Assembly: GCF_004526345.1 (NCBI RefSeq)
Contig: NZ_CP038213.1
Location: 1,736,001 to 1,800,000 of the forward strand
From: Ornithinimicrobium flavum
GTDB taxonomy: Bacteria > Actinomycetota > Actinomycetes > Actinomycetales > Dermatophilaceae
DNA: 64,000 nucleotides
Direction: 5' to 3'
Shown: positions 27,989-36,439 of the stretch, one piece after another
How positions within the stretch are numbered: position 1 is the first letter of the stretch
How the letters are laid out: every line of letters begins with the position of its first letter
Notes under the pieces: model-generated
What the model was told of the DNA's origin: nothing
Databases searched by the model: none
The model's input: the letters and a program-made list of their open reading frames with translations, nothing else
Made by a program: the position numbers and the translations under genes

Positions 27989-29145
27989 GGAGCCGTCCTG
28001 CCGTGCAGCTCGGACAGCCGCCGCGCGATCTCGGCGTCGCGGTCGGCGGCGGCGTGCTGGTAGCGCATCGCCGCGCCTGGGGTGGAGTGACCGAGCCGCC
28101 CCATGAGCTCGGCAAGGGTCGCGCCGGTCTGGGCCGCGAGGACCGCGCCGGTATGGCGCAGGTCGTGCCAGCGCAGGTCCGGACGGCCGGCGGCCTTCCT
28201 CGCCGGGTAGTAGACCTTGTAGAGCGTGGACGGGGCCATGTGCCGGTCGCTGTCGGCCGCGGCGGGGAAGAGCAGCGCGTCCTTGCCGGTGGCGGTGTGC
28301 TGAGACAAATGCGCCTTGACCGTGGCGAGCAGATGTGGCGGGATCGCGACGTCGCGAACGCCCGCATCGCTCTTGGGTGGGCCAATGATGAACTCGCCGG
28401 CGACGCGCACGACGGCACGACGGACCTTGACCCGCCCCGTCCGCAGGTCGATGTCACCGCGGCGTAGCTCGGCCAGCTCTCCGAAGCGGAGTGCACACCA
28501 TGCGGCCAGCAGCGCCATCAGGCGGTAGCGGTCGGGCAACTCCGTGACGATCCTCTCTAGTTCCTGCAGCGTCGCAGGCTCCACGTGGTGGGCCCGCTTC
28601 GCGTTTCCGGCACCGCGGATGTGAGCAGGGTTGTACGGGATGAGGGGAGTGGGCCGCACAGACGCGGCTCCGGCGAGGATCGTCCGCAGCAGGCTGTACG
28701 CCTGCGCCCTGACCGTGTCCCGGCCCAGAGCGACCTGGTCGTACCAGGCGTTGACGTCCTCGTGCGTGATCCGGTCGATCCGCTCCTCGCCGAACGTCGG
28801 ATAGATGAACCGCTCCAGCAGCATCCGGTACTGCTGACCGGTCGTCGGGCGCAGCTCGCGGCCCCGGGTGCGGCGGGTCTCCAGCCACAGCTCGGCGTAC
28901 GCGCGGAACGTCGGGGATTCCCGTCGCCGTGCGCCTTGAGCGGCGGCCTGTGGCGCCCAGACCTCCATCCCGATCTCGGCTCGGCGCGCGGACAGCCAGG
29001 CGATGGCGTCGTCCTTCGCGTCGAAGGTCATCGGCGCCCGGTAGAGACGACCGTCTGGCCCGGTGTAGGCAGTCCGGTAGCGCCCCGACCTGAGCCGCTC
29101 GACGCGCCCGAACCCACGTCGGGACCGATGGTCGCTGCGAGTCAA
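27985..29145 (-). CDS. int: tyrosine-type site-specific integrase
   Basis: 386 aa. An arm-binding domain (residues 1-75), a SAM-like core-binding domain (77-180) and the catalytic domain with R220 (ALRFGEL), K258, H327-x-x-R330 (HDLRHTG), H353 (GHSTPGAAM) and nucleophile Y362 are all present. It lies 167 bp from attR and reads inward, the usual position. It would integrate the circle into the tRNA-Val 3' end. Frame intact, so the element may still excise. Confidence 0.95.
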   Translation of the reverse strand: MTRSDHRSRRGFGRVERLRSGRYRTAYTGPDGRLYRAPMTFDAKDDAIAWLSARRAEIGMEVWAPQAAAQGARRRESPTFRAYAELWLETRRTRGRELRPTTGQQYRMLLERFIYPTFGEERIDRITHEDVNAWYDQVALGRDTVRAQAYSLLRTILAGAASVRPTPLIPYNPAHIRGAGNAKRAHHVEPATLQELERIVTELPDRYRLMALLAAWCALRFGELAELRRGDIDLRTGRVKVRRAVVRVAGEFIIGPPKSDAGVRDVAIPPHLLATVKAHLSQHTATGKDALLFPAAADSDRHMAPSTLYKVYYPARKAAGRPDLRWHDLRHTGAVLAAQTGATLAELMGRLGHSTPGAAMRYQHAAADRDAEIARRLSELHGRTAP

Positions 29146-29170
29146 CTTGTGTCCTCCCAGTATCGCCTTT

Positions 29171-29189
29171 CGAGGAATATACGAGGAAC
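29171..29189. repeat. right paired CGAGGAA repeats (possible integrase arm sites)
   Basis: CGAGGAAT at 29171 and CGAGGAAC at 29182, an 11-bp period, same orientation as the pair at 8187-8205. They sit 26 bp upstream of the integrase start, between it and attR, so binding here could also regulate int. Confidence 0.45.
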
Positions 29190-29312
29190 AACGGCGTCAA
29201 AACCTGTCCAGATCCGTCCATATGTGTCCGGCGCTGATATGCCCTCTGACATGCGACTTTATCAGCAAAGTGGACGACTCGAAGGGGTCTGTGGTAGCCC
29301 CCGTTCTCAAAA

Positions 29313-29336
29313 GTTCAAACCCAGTATCGCCCACCA
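29313..29336 (+). repeat. attR: 24-bp core repeat
   Basis: Identical to the tRNA-Val 3' end at 8117-8140. Upstream bases do not complete a tRNA, so this is the element-distal att copy. The original chromosome resumes at 29337 with a strong terminator. Confidence 0.93.
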
Positions 29337-29339
29337 GTA

Positions 29340-29383
29340 CGACAAGGCCCCTGACCTGCGGATTAAGGTCGGGGGCCTTGTCG
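29340..29383 (+). terminator. native terminator of tRNA-Val, displaced to attR
   Basis: Arms CGACAAGGCCCC and GGGGCCTTGTCG pair, continued inward by TGACCT/AGGTCG around GCGGATTA. It begins four bases after attR. It presumably terminated the tRNA operon before integration. Confidence 0.75.
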
Positions 29384-29390
29384 CTTCTCA

Positions 29391-29741
29391 CTCGTCGTGT
29401 CGTCCCCGTGTCGTTCGTGGCGTGGTGCGGCGCCCGGTTGTGGATACGGCCCCGGCTCGACACTGGCCGAATAGCCGTTTCCCTCGCCCAATCACGCATC
29501 TTGCGAAGCTGCTCACGGCCGGTCGAGACGCCGCCATGGGCGCCCGGAGTGGCGACGCCCGACACGGCGAGCGGCGTCTGGTACTTCTGCATCGTGTTGG
29601 CGAACTCCTCCGCCTCCTGCTGCGAGAGGTCGATCTCATAGTCAGGACGAAAACCAAACTTGACGGCATGCCGGTCCTCGCCCAGCTCCTGACCCTCCAT
29701 GTCGTGACGTCACCTGTGAGGTCGGCGGGCCGTGAGACCAT
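29391..29741 (-). pseudogene. decayed lsr2 copy
   Basis: The central part reads GQELGEDRHAVKFGFRPDYEIDL then SQQEAEEFANTMQKYQTPLAV and [13 protein letters not shown], closely like the intact Lsr2 at 34544-34882, and keeps VSSRGRI, the AT-hook-like DNA grip. The N-terminal ~12 residues are in another frame (ATG 29741, MVSRPADLTGDV), and the C-terminal end RIHNRAPHHATND departs from the family and runs on towards attR. It is probably nonfunctional, or a variant with a changed start. Confidence 0.65.
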
Positions 29742-29767
29742 GGCGCGTCACGACCGCTTTCGGGTGC

Positions 29768-30001
29768 ATGAGCAAGGTACATCCCACGGACACGACACCG
29801 GCCGGCCGGCGTCAGTTTGAGTCTCTCGCCCAGGCTTCACGACGCACTGGTCTGAGTACTCGGACGCTGCGTCGGCGTATCGCGGAAGGGCAACTGCCGG
29901 CCTATCGCAGCGGTCCCCGCATTCTCCGGGTCGACCCTGAGGACGTCGATCAGTTGATGATTCGCGTTCCGACAGCAGGAGCGAGCCGCGTTTCCGTGTG
30001 A
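29768..30001 (+). CDS. Xis/MerR-like small HTH protein
   Basis: 77 aa from ATG 29768. LAQASRRTGLSTRTLRRRIAEG is an excisionase-type helix-turn-helix and RILRVDPEDVDQLM the wing. It resembles the Xis at 8238 but lies outside the att repeats, so it may belong to an older, adjacent element whose integrase has been lost. Confidence 0.65.
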   Translation: MSKVHPTDTTPAGRRQFESLAQASRRTGLSTRTLRRRIAEGQLPAYRSGPRILRVDPEDVDQLMIRVPTAGASRVSV

Positions 30002-30286
30002 CCCACTCGTGAGGGGCTGAACTGGGCGCCCCTCCGCCAGCTGGCACGCGCTCCAAGCATCCACATCTCCACGCGCAACGTCCGTTCTTTCGGCACGTGG
30101 GCTCACTGACAGGCCCCATGCTGCATCGCGCTGCTGGAAGGCGGCCTTGAGCGGAACGGCGTGGTTTCAGAGCCGTTCCGGCAGGTCGTGGAGATGGATC
30201 GAGATCACGGGTCACAGCTTCAAACCCGTAGCCATAGGGCGCAGCCGGCGCACACCATCTTCGTCTCAGATCACACGAGTCCTGAT
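30002..30286. other. noncoding gap with an inverted repeat, before the IS3 element
   Basis: No convincing gene. CGGAACGGC (30152-30160) and GCCGTTCCG (30172-30180) form a perfect 9-bp inverted repeat with an 11-nt spacer. It could be a terminator-like hairpin or an old insertion end; no flanking homology decides this. Confidence 0.4.
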
Positions 30287-30357
30287 TGTCCCGTTCCAGA
30301 CTTCTTGGCAGACCGGTTATGAGGGCATGATCGGCGTGACCATGAAGGAGATGAGCC

Positions 30358-30675
30358 GTGGGACGACCACCTGTGATCCCGGCGGAGCAGAAGACTCGTA
30401 TCGTGCTCAGCGTTCTGGCTGGCGAGGTCTCGATCGCCGAGGCGGCGCGCAAGGAGAAGGTGTCCGAGCAGTCGATCGGCCGTTGGAAGGCTGACTTCCT
30501 CGAAGCGGGACGGACCGCGCTGGCCTCGGGCCGGACCGGGCCCTCGACCCGGGAGGAGCAGCTGGAGGCGGAGGTCACCGAGCTGACCACCGCGCTGGGA
30601 GAGGCGCACCTGCAGGCGCGGGTGTGGAAGAAGAGCGCGGAGGGCCGGCTGGGCCCTTCGAGGACCTCGAGGTAA
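30358..30675 (+). CDS. IS3-family transposase OrfA
   Basis: 105 aa. An N-terminal helix-turn-helix (IAEAARKEKVSEQSIGRWKADF) precedes a leucine-zipper-like coiled coil (EEQLEAEVTELTTALGEAHLQARVW). OrfB overlaps in the -1 frame, so a fused OrfAB by ribosomal frameshifting near 30630-30660 is expected for the family. Confidence 0.88.
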   Translation: MGRPPVIPAEQKTRIVLSVLAGEVSIAEAARKEKVSEQSIGRWKADFLEAGRTALASGRTGPSTREEQLEAEVTELTTALGEAHLQARVWKKSAEGRLGPSRTSR

Positions 30676-31619
30676 TCCGCACCGAGGCGGGGATGCCGAC
30701 CACGAGGTTCTGCAAGCTGATCGGCGTCCCCGAGCGGACCTACCGCCGCTGGCAGGCGCACGCCCGTGCCGGGCGCCCGCGAGGGGCCCTGGCCCGGCCG
30801 GCGCGCCAGGCGTCCTGGGAGGTGGTGACCGGACTGGCGGCCAAGCACGCCGCGTGGGGCCACCGCAAGGTCTGGGCGATGGCTCGTCACTCGGGCCACC
30901 GGGTGTCGATGTCGACCACGGCGCGGATCCTCGACGACGCCGGGCTGCTGCTCAAGGCCGACTACCAGCGGGAACGACGCCAGCTCGCCCAGCAGCGCAA
31001 GGCCGCGTTCGCCAGGTCCCCGACCGGACCGAACATGGTGTGGCAGTTCGACTTCTCGCCAGTACGAGACCGCCGCTGGCGGGACCTGGCGGTGGCCGGG
31101 ATCGCGGACTACTGGTCCAAGTACGAGTTCGGGTGGCACTGGTCGCCGACTGCGAACCAGCACGACGCAATCGCCGCGGTGCAGCTGGCCCTGGCCGAGG
31201 CCGAGTCGATGCTGCCTGCGGGGTTGGACCTGCTGGAGTACCTCGCCGACCCCGACACCGGTGAGGTCGTGCCCATCACCCTGGTCACCGACAACGGGGG
31301 ACCGTTCCGCTCGGCACGGTTCGCTGCCTTCATCGAGGCCACCCCGCAGCTGGACCACGTGCGGACCCGGGTGCGCACCCCGGGTCAGAACGGGGTCCGC
31401 GAACGAGCGTTCCAGTCGCTGAAGTACGAGCGGCTCTACCGCGAGCAGATCGACGACATGCACGACCTTGTCGCTCACGGTGAGGACTTCCGCGTCGAGT
31501 TCAACGCCGTCCGCCCGCACGAGGCCCTGTCCTGGAACCGGCCGCGCGAGGTGCACCTGCGCCTGTCCGACCCCGGAACACCCAACTTTCCCGAGCCGGA
31601 AAACCTGCCAAGAACTTGA
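30624..31619 (+). CDS. IS3-family transposase OrfB (DDE)
   Basis: Frame of 331 codons. HTH_21-like region (WGHRKVWAMARHSG, STTARILDDAGLLL) then the rve core with Asp in WQFDFSPV, Asp in LVTDNGGPF and Glu in NGVRERAFQSLKYE. The first ~20 residues overlap OrfA and are probably only translated through frameshifting. Stop lies inside the right inverted repeat region. Confidence 0.9.
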   Translation: MEEERGGPAGPFEDLEVIRTEAGMPTTRFCKLIGVPERTYRRWQAHARAGRPRGALARPARQASWEVVTGLAAKHAAWGHRKVWAMARHSGHRVSMSTTARILDDAGLLLKADYQRERRQLAQQRKAAFARSPTGPNMVWQFDFSPVRDRRWRDLAVAGIADYWSKYEFGWHWSPTANQHDAIAAVQLALAEAESMLPAGLDLLEYLADPDTGEVVPITLVTDNGGPFRSARFAAFIEATPQLDHVRTRVRTPGQNGVRERAFQSLKYERLYREQIDDMHDLVAHGEDFRVEFNAVRPHEALSWNRPREVHLRLSDPGTPNFPEPENLPRT

Positions 31620-31628
31620 CACGGGACA

Positions 31629-32161
31629 CAGACCTTCCAAGGGGCGAGCAGGACCATCATGGCCAGGTCGTGACGGGTCAGCTTGGAGCGCATCACCCCG
31701 ACCTCGTGCGTGATGACCGCCGCCGCTTGCTCCGGTCCCGGTTGCCCTGACCAGACCGCTTCGATCAAGCCTCTGCTCGCTACGACGGTGCGCCGGCCGA
31801 GCGCTGTGACGCCCACCTGCCGGCCAGGACCGACCAGCAGCTCCAGCCACTGCGGGGGGACGCCGTGTCGCAGCAGGACTTCCGCCACCGGCGCCAACGC
31901 GTGCCGCTGATGGAGCCGGGGCGCGCGGGCCTTCAGGAACACACGGGCCAGCCACCTCTCCATGGGCCCGGTGTCCGCGGCCGCGGCCAGCACGGCCACG
32001 ACCACCAACGTCAAGGCCGCCGGCCCGTAGCGCCCCAGCTGACGGACAGGGTCGCACCAGCCCAGCACCAGCTCCCCGGCCACCAGCCACATCGGGGCAC
32101 TCATGACGACCGGCACGACCAGCGCGCGCGCCCGTGCCCGCCGCGCCCTGCCCAGTGTCAT
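31629..32161 (-). pseudogene. M48-like membrane metallopeptidase, truncated by the IS
   Basis: From ATG 32161 with GGGAGG eight bases upstream: two TM segments (VVPVVMSAPMWLVAGELVLG; ALTLVVVAVLAAAAD), then LARVFLKARAPR, and the zinc-motif region AVITHEVGVMRSKL. The usual HExxH is HEVGV here, so the second His is missing or lies elsewhere. The frame runs into IS sequence after LLAPW. Resembles BlaR1/M48-type membrane peptidases of actinobacteria. Confidence 0.6.
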
Positions 32162-32421
32162 CCCGCCACCTCCCACATGGCCCACCACCGCGTTGTCGAC
32201 AGCCGCTTTCGGATCGGTGAGTCCCAGGCGTTCCGTCTCCCGCTTTAAGGGTCATGAACAGCGTGCACGCCGGCACCGACACGGCGCAGGGCTTGTCCAC
32301 AGGCCGACCCATCCAGGCACTCCTCCCCAGGCGAAGCAGCACCAGGCCCCGCCCCCTCCCGGACCACGTAGCCATGAACCGGATGCCGTCACGAGCGGGA
32401 CAACACAAGGAGATCGACCAC

Positions 32422-32763
32422 ATGAGCGACACGACACCCGAAGCCGCCCGGGTCCTGGTGCACATGCACCAGCTGCTGTGGCAGGCGGGCACCGAGGCCG
32501 ACCGGCGGGCTCACCAGAGCCGCGACCTGGAAGCGGTGGCACTGGCGAACAACCTGACGTACGCCCGCGACTTGGTGTTCCACCTGGTTCCGGAGTGTTG
32601 TCGAGATGCGCTCCTGGACCTGCCGGTTGCGGACGGAGCCGATCCCGTCGAACTGGCCCGTCGGGCGGAGGAGCTGAGCCGGTCGACGCCGGTCCACCGC
32701 TATCCCCCCGGCGTCGTGTCGGTCGTCGACCTCCTCATCGAGACGGTGGGGGAGTTCTCATGA
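32422..32763 (+). CDS. unknown small helical protein, coupled to the next gene
   Basis: 113 aa from ATG 32422 with AAGGAG nine bases upstream. I recognise no family. It is helical and acidic (AARVLVHMHQLLWQAGTEAD, LARRAEELSRST, VSVVDLLIETVGEFS) with one Cys pair in PECCRDA. Its stop overlaps the next start (ATGA), so the two products are probably made together and may interact. Confidence 0.65.
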   Translation: MSDTTPEAARVLVHMHQLLWQAGTEADRRAHQSRDLEAVALANNLTYARDLVFHLVPECCRDALLDLPVADGADPVELARRAEELSRSTPVHRYPPGVVSVVDLLIETVGEFS

Positions 32764-34229
32764 GCCGGCGACGCCAGCCCACGATCTACCCGCCCAGCGC
32801 CGGAGAGTTGATGGACCGGGCCAACGTCCGGGCCCGCGACCTGCTGTACGAGGCGCCCCATCGGGACGGTCGGGCGATGCTCCGGGCGTGGGGTGAGGTC
32901 GTCGAAGGAGCCAGCGAGCTGTGGCACCAGCTTCCGCAACGCTCGGACCTGCCGGGTAGCGGCAGGCAGGTCATCGATCAGCTCGAGCGATCGGCCAGGA
33001 CGCTTCACCGCTCGGCCGGTGGGGCGATCGATGTTGACCCCACCGTGCGGGAGATCGGCCAGTTGTTCACCGAGGCTGCCGTACTGATCAACCGCAGCGG
33101 CGTCTCCGACCGGCGCGGGCCGAACCGGTGGACCGACGCCCAACTGCGCGACTCCTTCGCCGCGCGCGTCAACATCATGCACACCCTCTACGTCGCTTCC
33201 CACGCCGTCTCCGTGGGCCTTGCCAAGACCGCATCGGAGGAGCAGGGCGACCCCCGTGTGCGGGTCCACCGGGTCACCGCAGAGGAACTGCGCCACCAGG
33301 TCCTCGGCATCGAACAGATCACGCACTCCTACATCGACGGCCATTACCCGCAGGCGCTTGTGGGCAGGCATCGCGAGCCGACGGACGACACCAGGATTCC
33401 CGGCGCCATCGCGAGCTGGGACATCCACGCGCAACGGGCACTGACTCGCGAACCTACGACCCATGCGATGACCCGGGTGGCCGGAGCAGCGTTCAGCGCA
33501 TCCGTGCACGTGCACGCGCTGTGGCGGGCCGCCGTCCAGACTGGACACGTGCACCCTCGAACTCTCGACAACGAGATCAGTCCCGCGCTGGAGACCATGA
33601 TCGAGAAGTGGGGCGAGGCGCACACCTACTTCCAGCAGCTCACCACCCCCCACGACTCCAGCCCTCTCGCGTTGAGCAAGGCAGGGTGGGAACTGGTGGA
33701 CTCCATGCGAGAGGTCACCGCGACCAGGCGCATGCCCGCCTCTGTCCAGGACATGAGTGATCGTGTCAACGGGGAGTCTCTGGTGAAGTCGCTCCACCGG
33801 TTCCACGCCACGATGAGCGGAGTGGCGGGGGTCTTTCACGAGGCCGCCCGAAACGCCCCGCTCCTGGTCGACGCCAGGGCAGCCAACGACATCGTGCGGG
33901 CCGCGCCCGAGGACAATGGTCCGGGCACTCCACCCGTCCAGGACGCCACAGTCGCCCCGCGTGACGTGCTCCACAGACGAGCCATCCCGCTGCCAAGAGC
34001 GATCCGGGGTCACGCGGAGGAGGTCGGTCGCCAAGCGGCCGTCGCGTCGCGCGCGGCCCTGCGTTCCACCCTGGCGGCGAGCGACGGCGTACGTGATGCC
34101 AAGGTCCTGCCGGTCGGCCGGTCCCGTCCCGAGAAGTCGATCCCCAGGCTGGCCGCTGCTCGGACGAGGGAGCAACAGGGCGCGACACCGAGATCCATGA
34201 ACGTGGCACCTCTTTACCAGTCCCGGTGA
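32760..34229 (+). CDS. unknown 489-aa helical protein of the island
   Basis: Starts at the ATG overlapping the previous stop. The whole chain looks helical: LLYEAPHRDGRAMLRAWGEVVE, SARTLHRSAGGAID, NIMHTLYVASHAVSVG, GAAFSASVHVHALWRAAVQ, LVKSLHRFHATMSGVAGVFHEAA, then a basic C-terminus with RSRPEKSIPRLAAARTREQQ. No catalytic motif or membrane segment is apparent. Similar proteins occur, as far as I recall, beside relaxase or M48-like genes in actinobacterial integrative elements; the function is unknown. Confidence 0.65.
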   Translation: MSRRRQPTIYPPSAGELMDRANVRARDLLYEAPHRDGRAMLRAWGEVVEGASELWHQLPQRSDLPGSGRQVIDQLERSARTLHRSAGGAIDVDPTVREIGQLFTEAAVLINRSGVSDRRGPNRWTDAQLRDSFAARVNIMHTLYVASHAVSVGLAKTASEEQGDPRVRVHRVTAEELRHQVLGIEQITHSYIDGHYPQALVGRHREPTDDTRIPGAIASWDIHAQRALTREPTTHAMTRVAGAAFSASVHVHALWRAAVQTGHVHPRTLDNEISPALETMIEKWGEAHTYFQQLTTPHDSSPLALSKAGWELVDSMREVTATRRMPASVQDMSDRVNGESLVKSLHRFHATMSGVAGVFHEAARNAPLLVDARAANDIVRAAPEDNGPGTPPVQDATVAPRDVLHRRAIPLPRAIRGHAEEVGRQAAVASRAALRSTLAASDGVRDAKVLPVGRSRPEKSIPRLAAARTREQQGATPRSMNVAPLYQSR

Positions 34230-34543
34230 AGACACGGGTCGTGTTGTTGTGGCTGTTCGGAGCTGTCCCTCGAGACGTGTCGGCGGCAAGACGGCTGTCG
34301 ACGACGGCCTCGCGGTCAAGCCCTGCGATTGCACAGCAGCCGTGCACTGTTGGCGGCTCATCATCAAAGCCCGTCATCGCACGGATGTGAACTGTCACCC
34401 AGCTGACACGCGCTGTCCCGTGAAGCCTCCGGCCCAGGTCACGCACGCGCGAAAGAGATTCCCGTCATCTACGTCCTAGAGGCATCGGAAAACTGTGCGA
34501 CCCCGATAGGACTGGGCTACCGGCGGTCGTCGTGCAGGCGATC
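34230..34543. other. 314-bp gap without recognisable gene
   Basis: Only short spurious frames are seen. No hairpin, repeat or tRNA-like structure stands out. It separates the unknown two-gene unit from the convergent lsr2 gene. Confidence 0.5.
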
Positions 34544-34882
34544 TCAGTTGGCAGCGTGGTAGGCGTCCTGAACGTCTTGGGGGATGCGGCCCCGGCTTGA
34601 CACGTTGTAGCCGTTCTTGCTCGCCCACTCGCGCATCTTGCGAAGTTGCTCACGGTCGGTCGGGGCGGTGGCACGGCCGCTCCCCGGCCGGCGTCGGCCA
34701 CCGACACGGCGGGCGGCGTCGGTGTACTTCTGGAGGGCGTTGGCAAACTCGTCCGCCTCCTGCTGCGAGAGGTCAATCTCATACTCCGCGCCGAGGAAGC
34801 CGAACTTCACGGTGTGGCCTTCCTCGCCCAGCTCCTCGCCGCTCAGATCGGAGACAAGGATGGTCTGCACCTTCTGCGCCAC
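34544..34882 (-). CDS. lsr2: Lsr2 nucleoid-associated xenogeneic silencer
   Basis: 112 aa, full length. N-terminal oligomerisation domain begins [15 protein letters not shown] and includes [17 protein letters not shown]; the C-terminal DNA-binding domain has [19 protein letters not shown] and the RGRIP loop ([18 protein letters not shown]) that enters AT-rich minor grooves. Lsr2 is the actinobacterial analogue of H-NS. A decayed second copy lies at 29391-29741 in the same orientation, so the 5-kb segment between may have been duplicated or acquired with one copy. Confidence 0.93.
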   Translation of the reverse strand: MAQKVQTILVSDLSGEELGEEGHTVKFGFLGAEYEIDLSQQEADEFANALQKYTDAARRVGGRRRPGSGRATAPTDREQLRKMREWASKNGYNVSSRGRIPQDVQDAYHAAN

Positions 34883-34962
34883 TGTGGCTCCTACTGGCAG
34901 TGTGGAAATGAAGCTTGATCATATGCCTCACGGCGATGCTGGCGATGCTGTCGCTGAGTGAG

Positions 34963-35781
34963 TCACTGCGAAGGCGGTTCGTGCAGGGGGTTGAGGATGC
35001 GGTCGAGGAAGCGTCGGGTGCGTTCGTGCTGTGGTCGGGTGAACATCTGCTCGGGGGTTGCCCGTTCGACGATGACTCCCTGGTCCATGAAGAGCACTTC
35101 GTCGGCGGCGGCCCGGGCGAAGCTGACCTCATGGGTGACGACGACCATCGTCCACCCCTCGTCGGCGAGCTCCTTGATCACGGCCAGCACTTCCCCGACG
35201 AGCTCTGGGTCGAGGGCGGAGGTGGGTTCGTCGAAGAGGAGCAGGCTGGGGCGCAGCGCCAGGGCGCGGACGATGCCGACGCGCTGCTGCTGTCCGCCGG
35301 AGAGCTGGAAGGGGTAGACGTCACGCTTGTCCCGTAGCCCGACACGGTCGAGGAGCTGCTCGGCCGCGGCGACGGCCTCGTCCCTGCGCACTCCCTGGAC
35401 GTGGACCGGTCCCTCGATGACGTTCTCCAGCACGGTGCGGTGGGGGAAGAGGTTGTGCTGCTGGAAGACCATGGCGGAACGGTCGCGCAGGGCCATCCGG
35501 TCCCTCTTCGGCAGCGGCCGGGAGAAGTCGAGGTCCGGGCCGCCGGCGAAGGTCAAGGTGCCACCGTCGGGCGTCTCCAGCCCGTTCAGGGACCGCAGCA
35601 CCGTGGTCTTGCCCGAGCCGCTGGGGCCGATGAGGACCACGACCTCCCCCTTGGTCACGGTGAGGTCGACGGAGCGCAGCACGGACAGCTCACCGAAGCT
35701 CTTGCTCAGGCCATGCGCGCGCAGCAACACCTCCTCGCCGCTGGTCGCGGGGCCGCGGGTAGTGGGGTCAGTGGGCGACAT
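34963..35781 (-). CDS. polar amino-acid/cystine ABC transporter ATP-binding protein
   Basis: 272 aa. Walker [11 protein letters not shown]-loop [10 protein letters not shown], signature [15 protein letters not shown], Walker B LLLFDEP and switch His VTHEV are present. The length and HNLFPH loop place it among GlnQ/TcyN importers. Its 5' end overlaps the permease 3' end by 14 bp; it is the last gene of a three-gene importer operon. Confidence 0.92.
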   Translation of the reverse strand: MSPTDPTTRGPATSGEEVLLRAHGLSKSFGELSVLRSVDLTVTKGEVVVLIGPSGSGKTTVLRSLNGLETPDGGTLTFAGGPDLDFSRPLPKRDRMALRDRSAMVFQQHNLFPHRTVLENVIEGPVHVQGVRRDEAVAAAEQLLDRVGLRDKRDVYPFQLSGGQQQRVGIVRALALRPSLLLFDEPTSALDPELVGEVLAVIKELADEGWTMVVVTHEVSFARAAADEVLFMDQGVIVERATPEQMFTRPQHERTRRFLDRILNPLHEPPSQ

Positions 35782-36433
35782 AGCGGTCCAACCTCTTCTC
35801 CAGTGCGTTCTGCCCGGTGGACAGAGCGAGGCAGAAGACCCAGTAGACCAGGGCGGCCTGCATGTAGAGCAGCATGAACTCCTGGCTGAAGGCGGCGATC
35901 TTCTGAGCCTCGCGGAACAGCTCGGTCACCAGGATCAAGGAGGCCAGCGACGTGTCCTTCACCAGGGAGATGAACGTGTTGGACAGCGGGGGCACGGACA
36001 CCCTGGCCGCCTGCGGCAGGATGACCCGGCGCAGGGTGAGCCGGTGTGACATGCCGGCCATGTACGCCGCCTCCCACTGCCCGCGGGGGACGGACAGGAT
36101 GGCGGCTCTGATCACCTCGGCGGCATACCCGCCCACGTTCAGGGAGAAGGCGATGACCGCGCTGGGCCAGGGGTCGATGAGCAGACCGAGGGACGGCAGA
36201 CCGTAGAAGATGACGAACAGCTGCACGAGCAAAGGGGTGCCACGGATCACCGAGATGTAGGCCCGCGCCAGCCCGGAGAGCACCCGGCTGCGGGACATCC
36301 GCATCAACGCCACGGCCAGCGCCAGCGCCAGGCCGACGATGAAGGACACGACGGCCAGCGGGATCGTCCCCAGCAGACCGCCGCGCACGATGGGCCACAG
36401 CGAGTCGACGAAGAGCGTCCACTCCTGGGTCAT
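35768..36433 (-). CDS. polar amino-acid/cystine ABC transporter permease
   Basis: 221 aa with about five TM helices. The EAA loop is [22 protein letters not shown], typical of HisM/TcyL-type permeases, and [17 protein letters not shown] is the family motif. Only one permease gene is present, so it likely homodimerises. It begins 6 bp after the binding-protein stop. Confidence 0.93.
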   Translation of the reverse strand: MTQEWTLFVDSLWPIVRGGLLGTIPLAVVSFIVGLALALAVALMRMSRSRVLSGLARAYISVIRGTPLLVQLFVIFYGLPSLGLLIDPWPSAVIAFSLNVGGYAAEVIRAAILSVPRGQWEAAYMAGMSHRLTLRRVILPQAARVSVPPLSNTFISLVKDTSLASLILVTELFREAQKIAAFSQEFMLLYMQAALVYWVFCLALSTGQNALEKRLDRYVAH

Positions 36434-36439
36434 GGCCCC

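Larger units (their letters stand above)
8117..29336. mobile_element. integrative mobilizable element inserted in tRNA-Val
   Basis: The 21.2-kb segment lies between two perfect 24-bp repeats of the tRNA-Val 3' end. It contains an Xis-like gene by attL, a tyrosine integrase by attR, a MobF relaxase-helicase and two toxin-antitoxin loci. No FtsK/TraB translocase, type IV secretion genes or recognisable Rep gene are present, so it looks mobilizable rather than self-transmissible. The left 13 kb is a graveyard of nested insertions. Boundaries are seen directly; the class (IME) is inferred. Confidence 0.9.
30287..31628 (+). mobile_element. IS3-family insertion sequence, complete
   Basis: The left end starts TGTCCCGT and continues to CTTCTTGGCAG; the right end read inward starts TGTCCCGT and continues to GTTCTTGGCAG, giving ~24-bp imperfect inverted repeats. 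Two overlapping orfs lie between. Length 1342 bp is normal. No target duplication is apparent beside it, although its right end cuts an M48-like gene. Confidence 0.85.

Noticed and set aside
8117..29336. Self-transmissible AICE or conjugative plasmid
   Set aside because: No FtsK-like TraB, VirB4/VirD4 or Rep gene could be found on either strand.
30200..30240. A third att-like copy (CTTCAAACCCGTAGCC) near the IS3 element
   Set aside because: Only the common T-loop word TTCAAACCC matches; the rest diverges from the 24-bp core.
32103..32759. N-terminal extension of the 489-aa unknown protein
   Set aside because: It is antisense to the truncated peptidase and overlaps the real 113-aa gene; the ATG at 32760 is coupled to that gene's stop.
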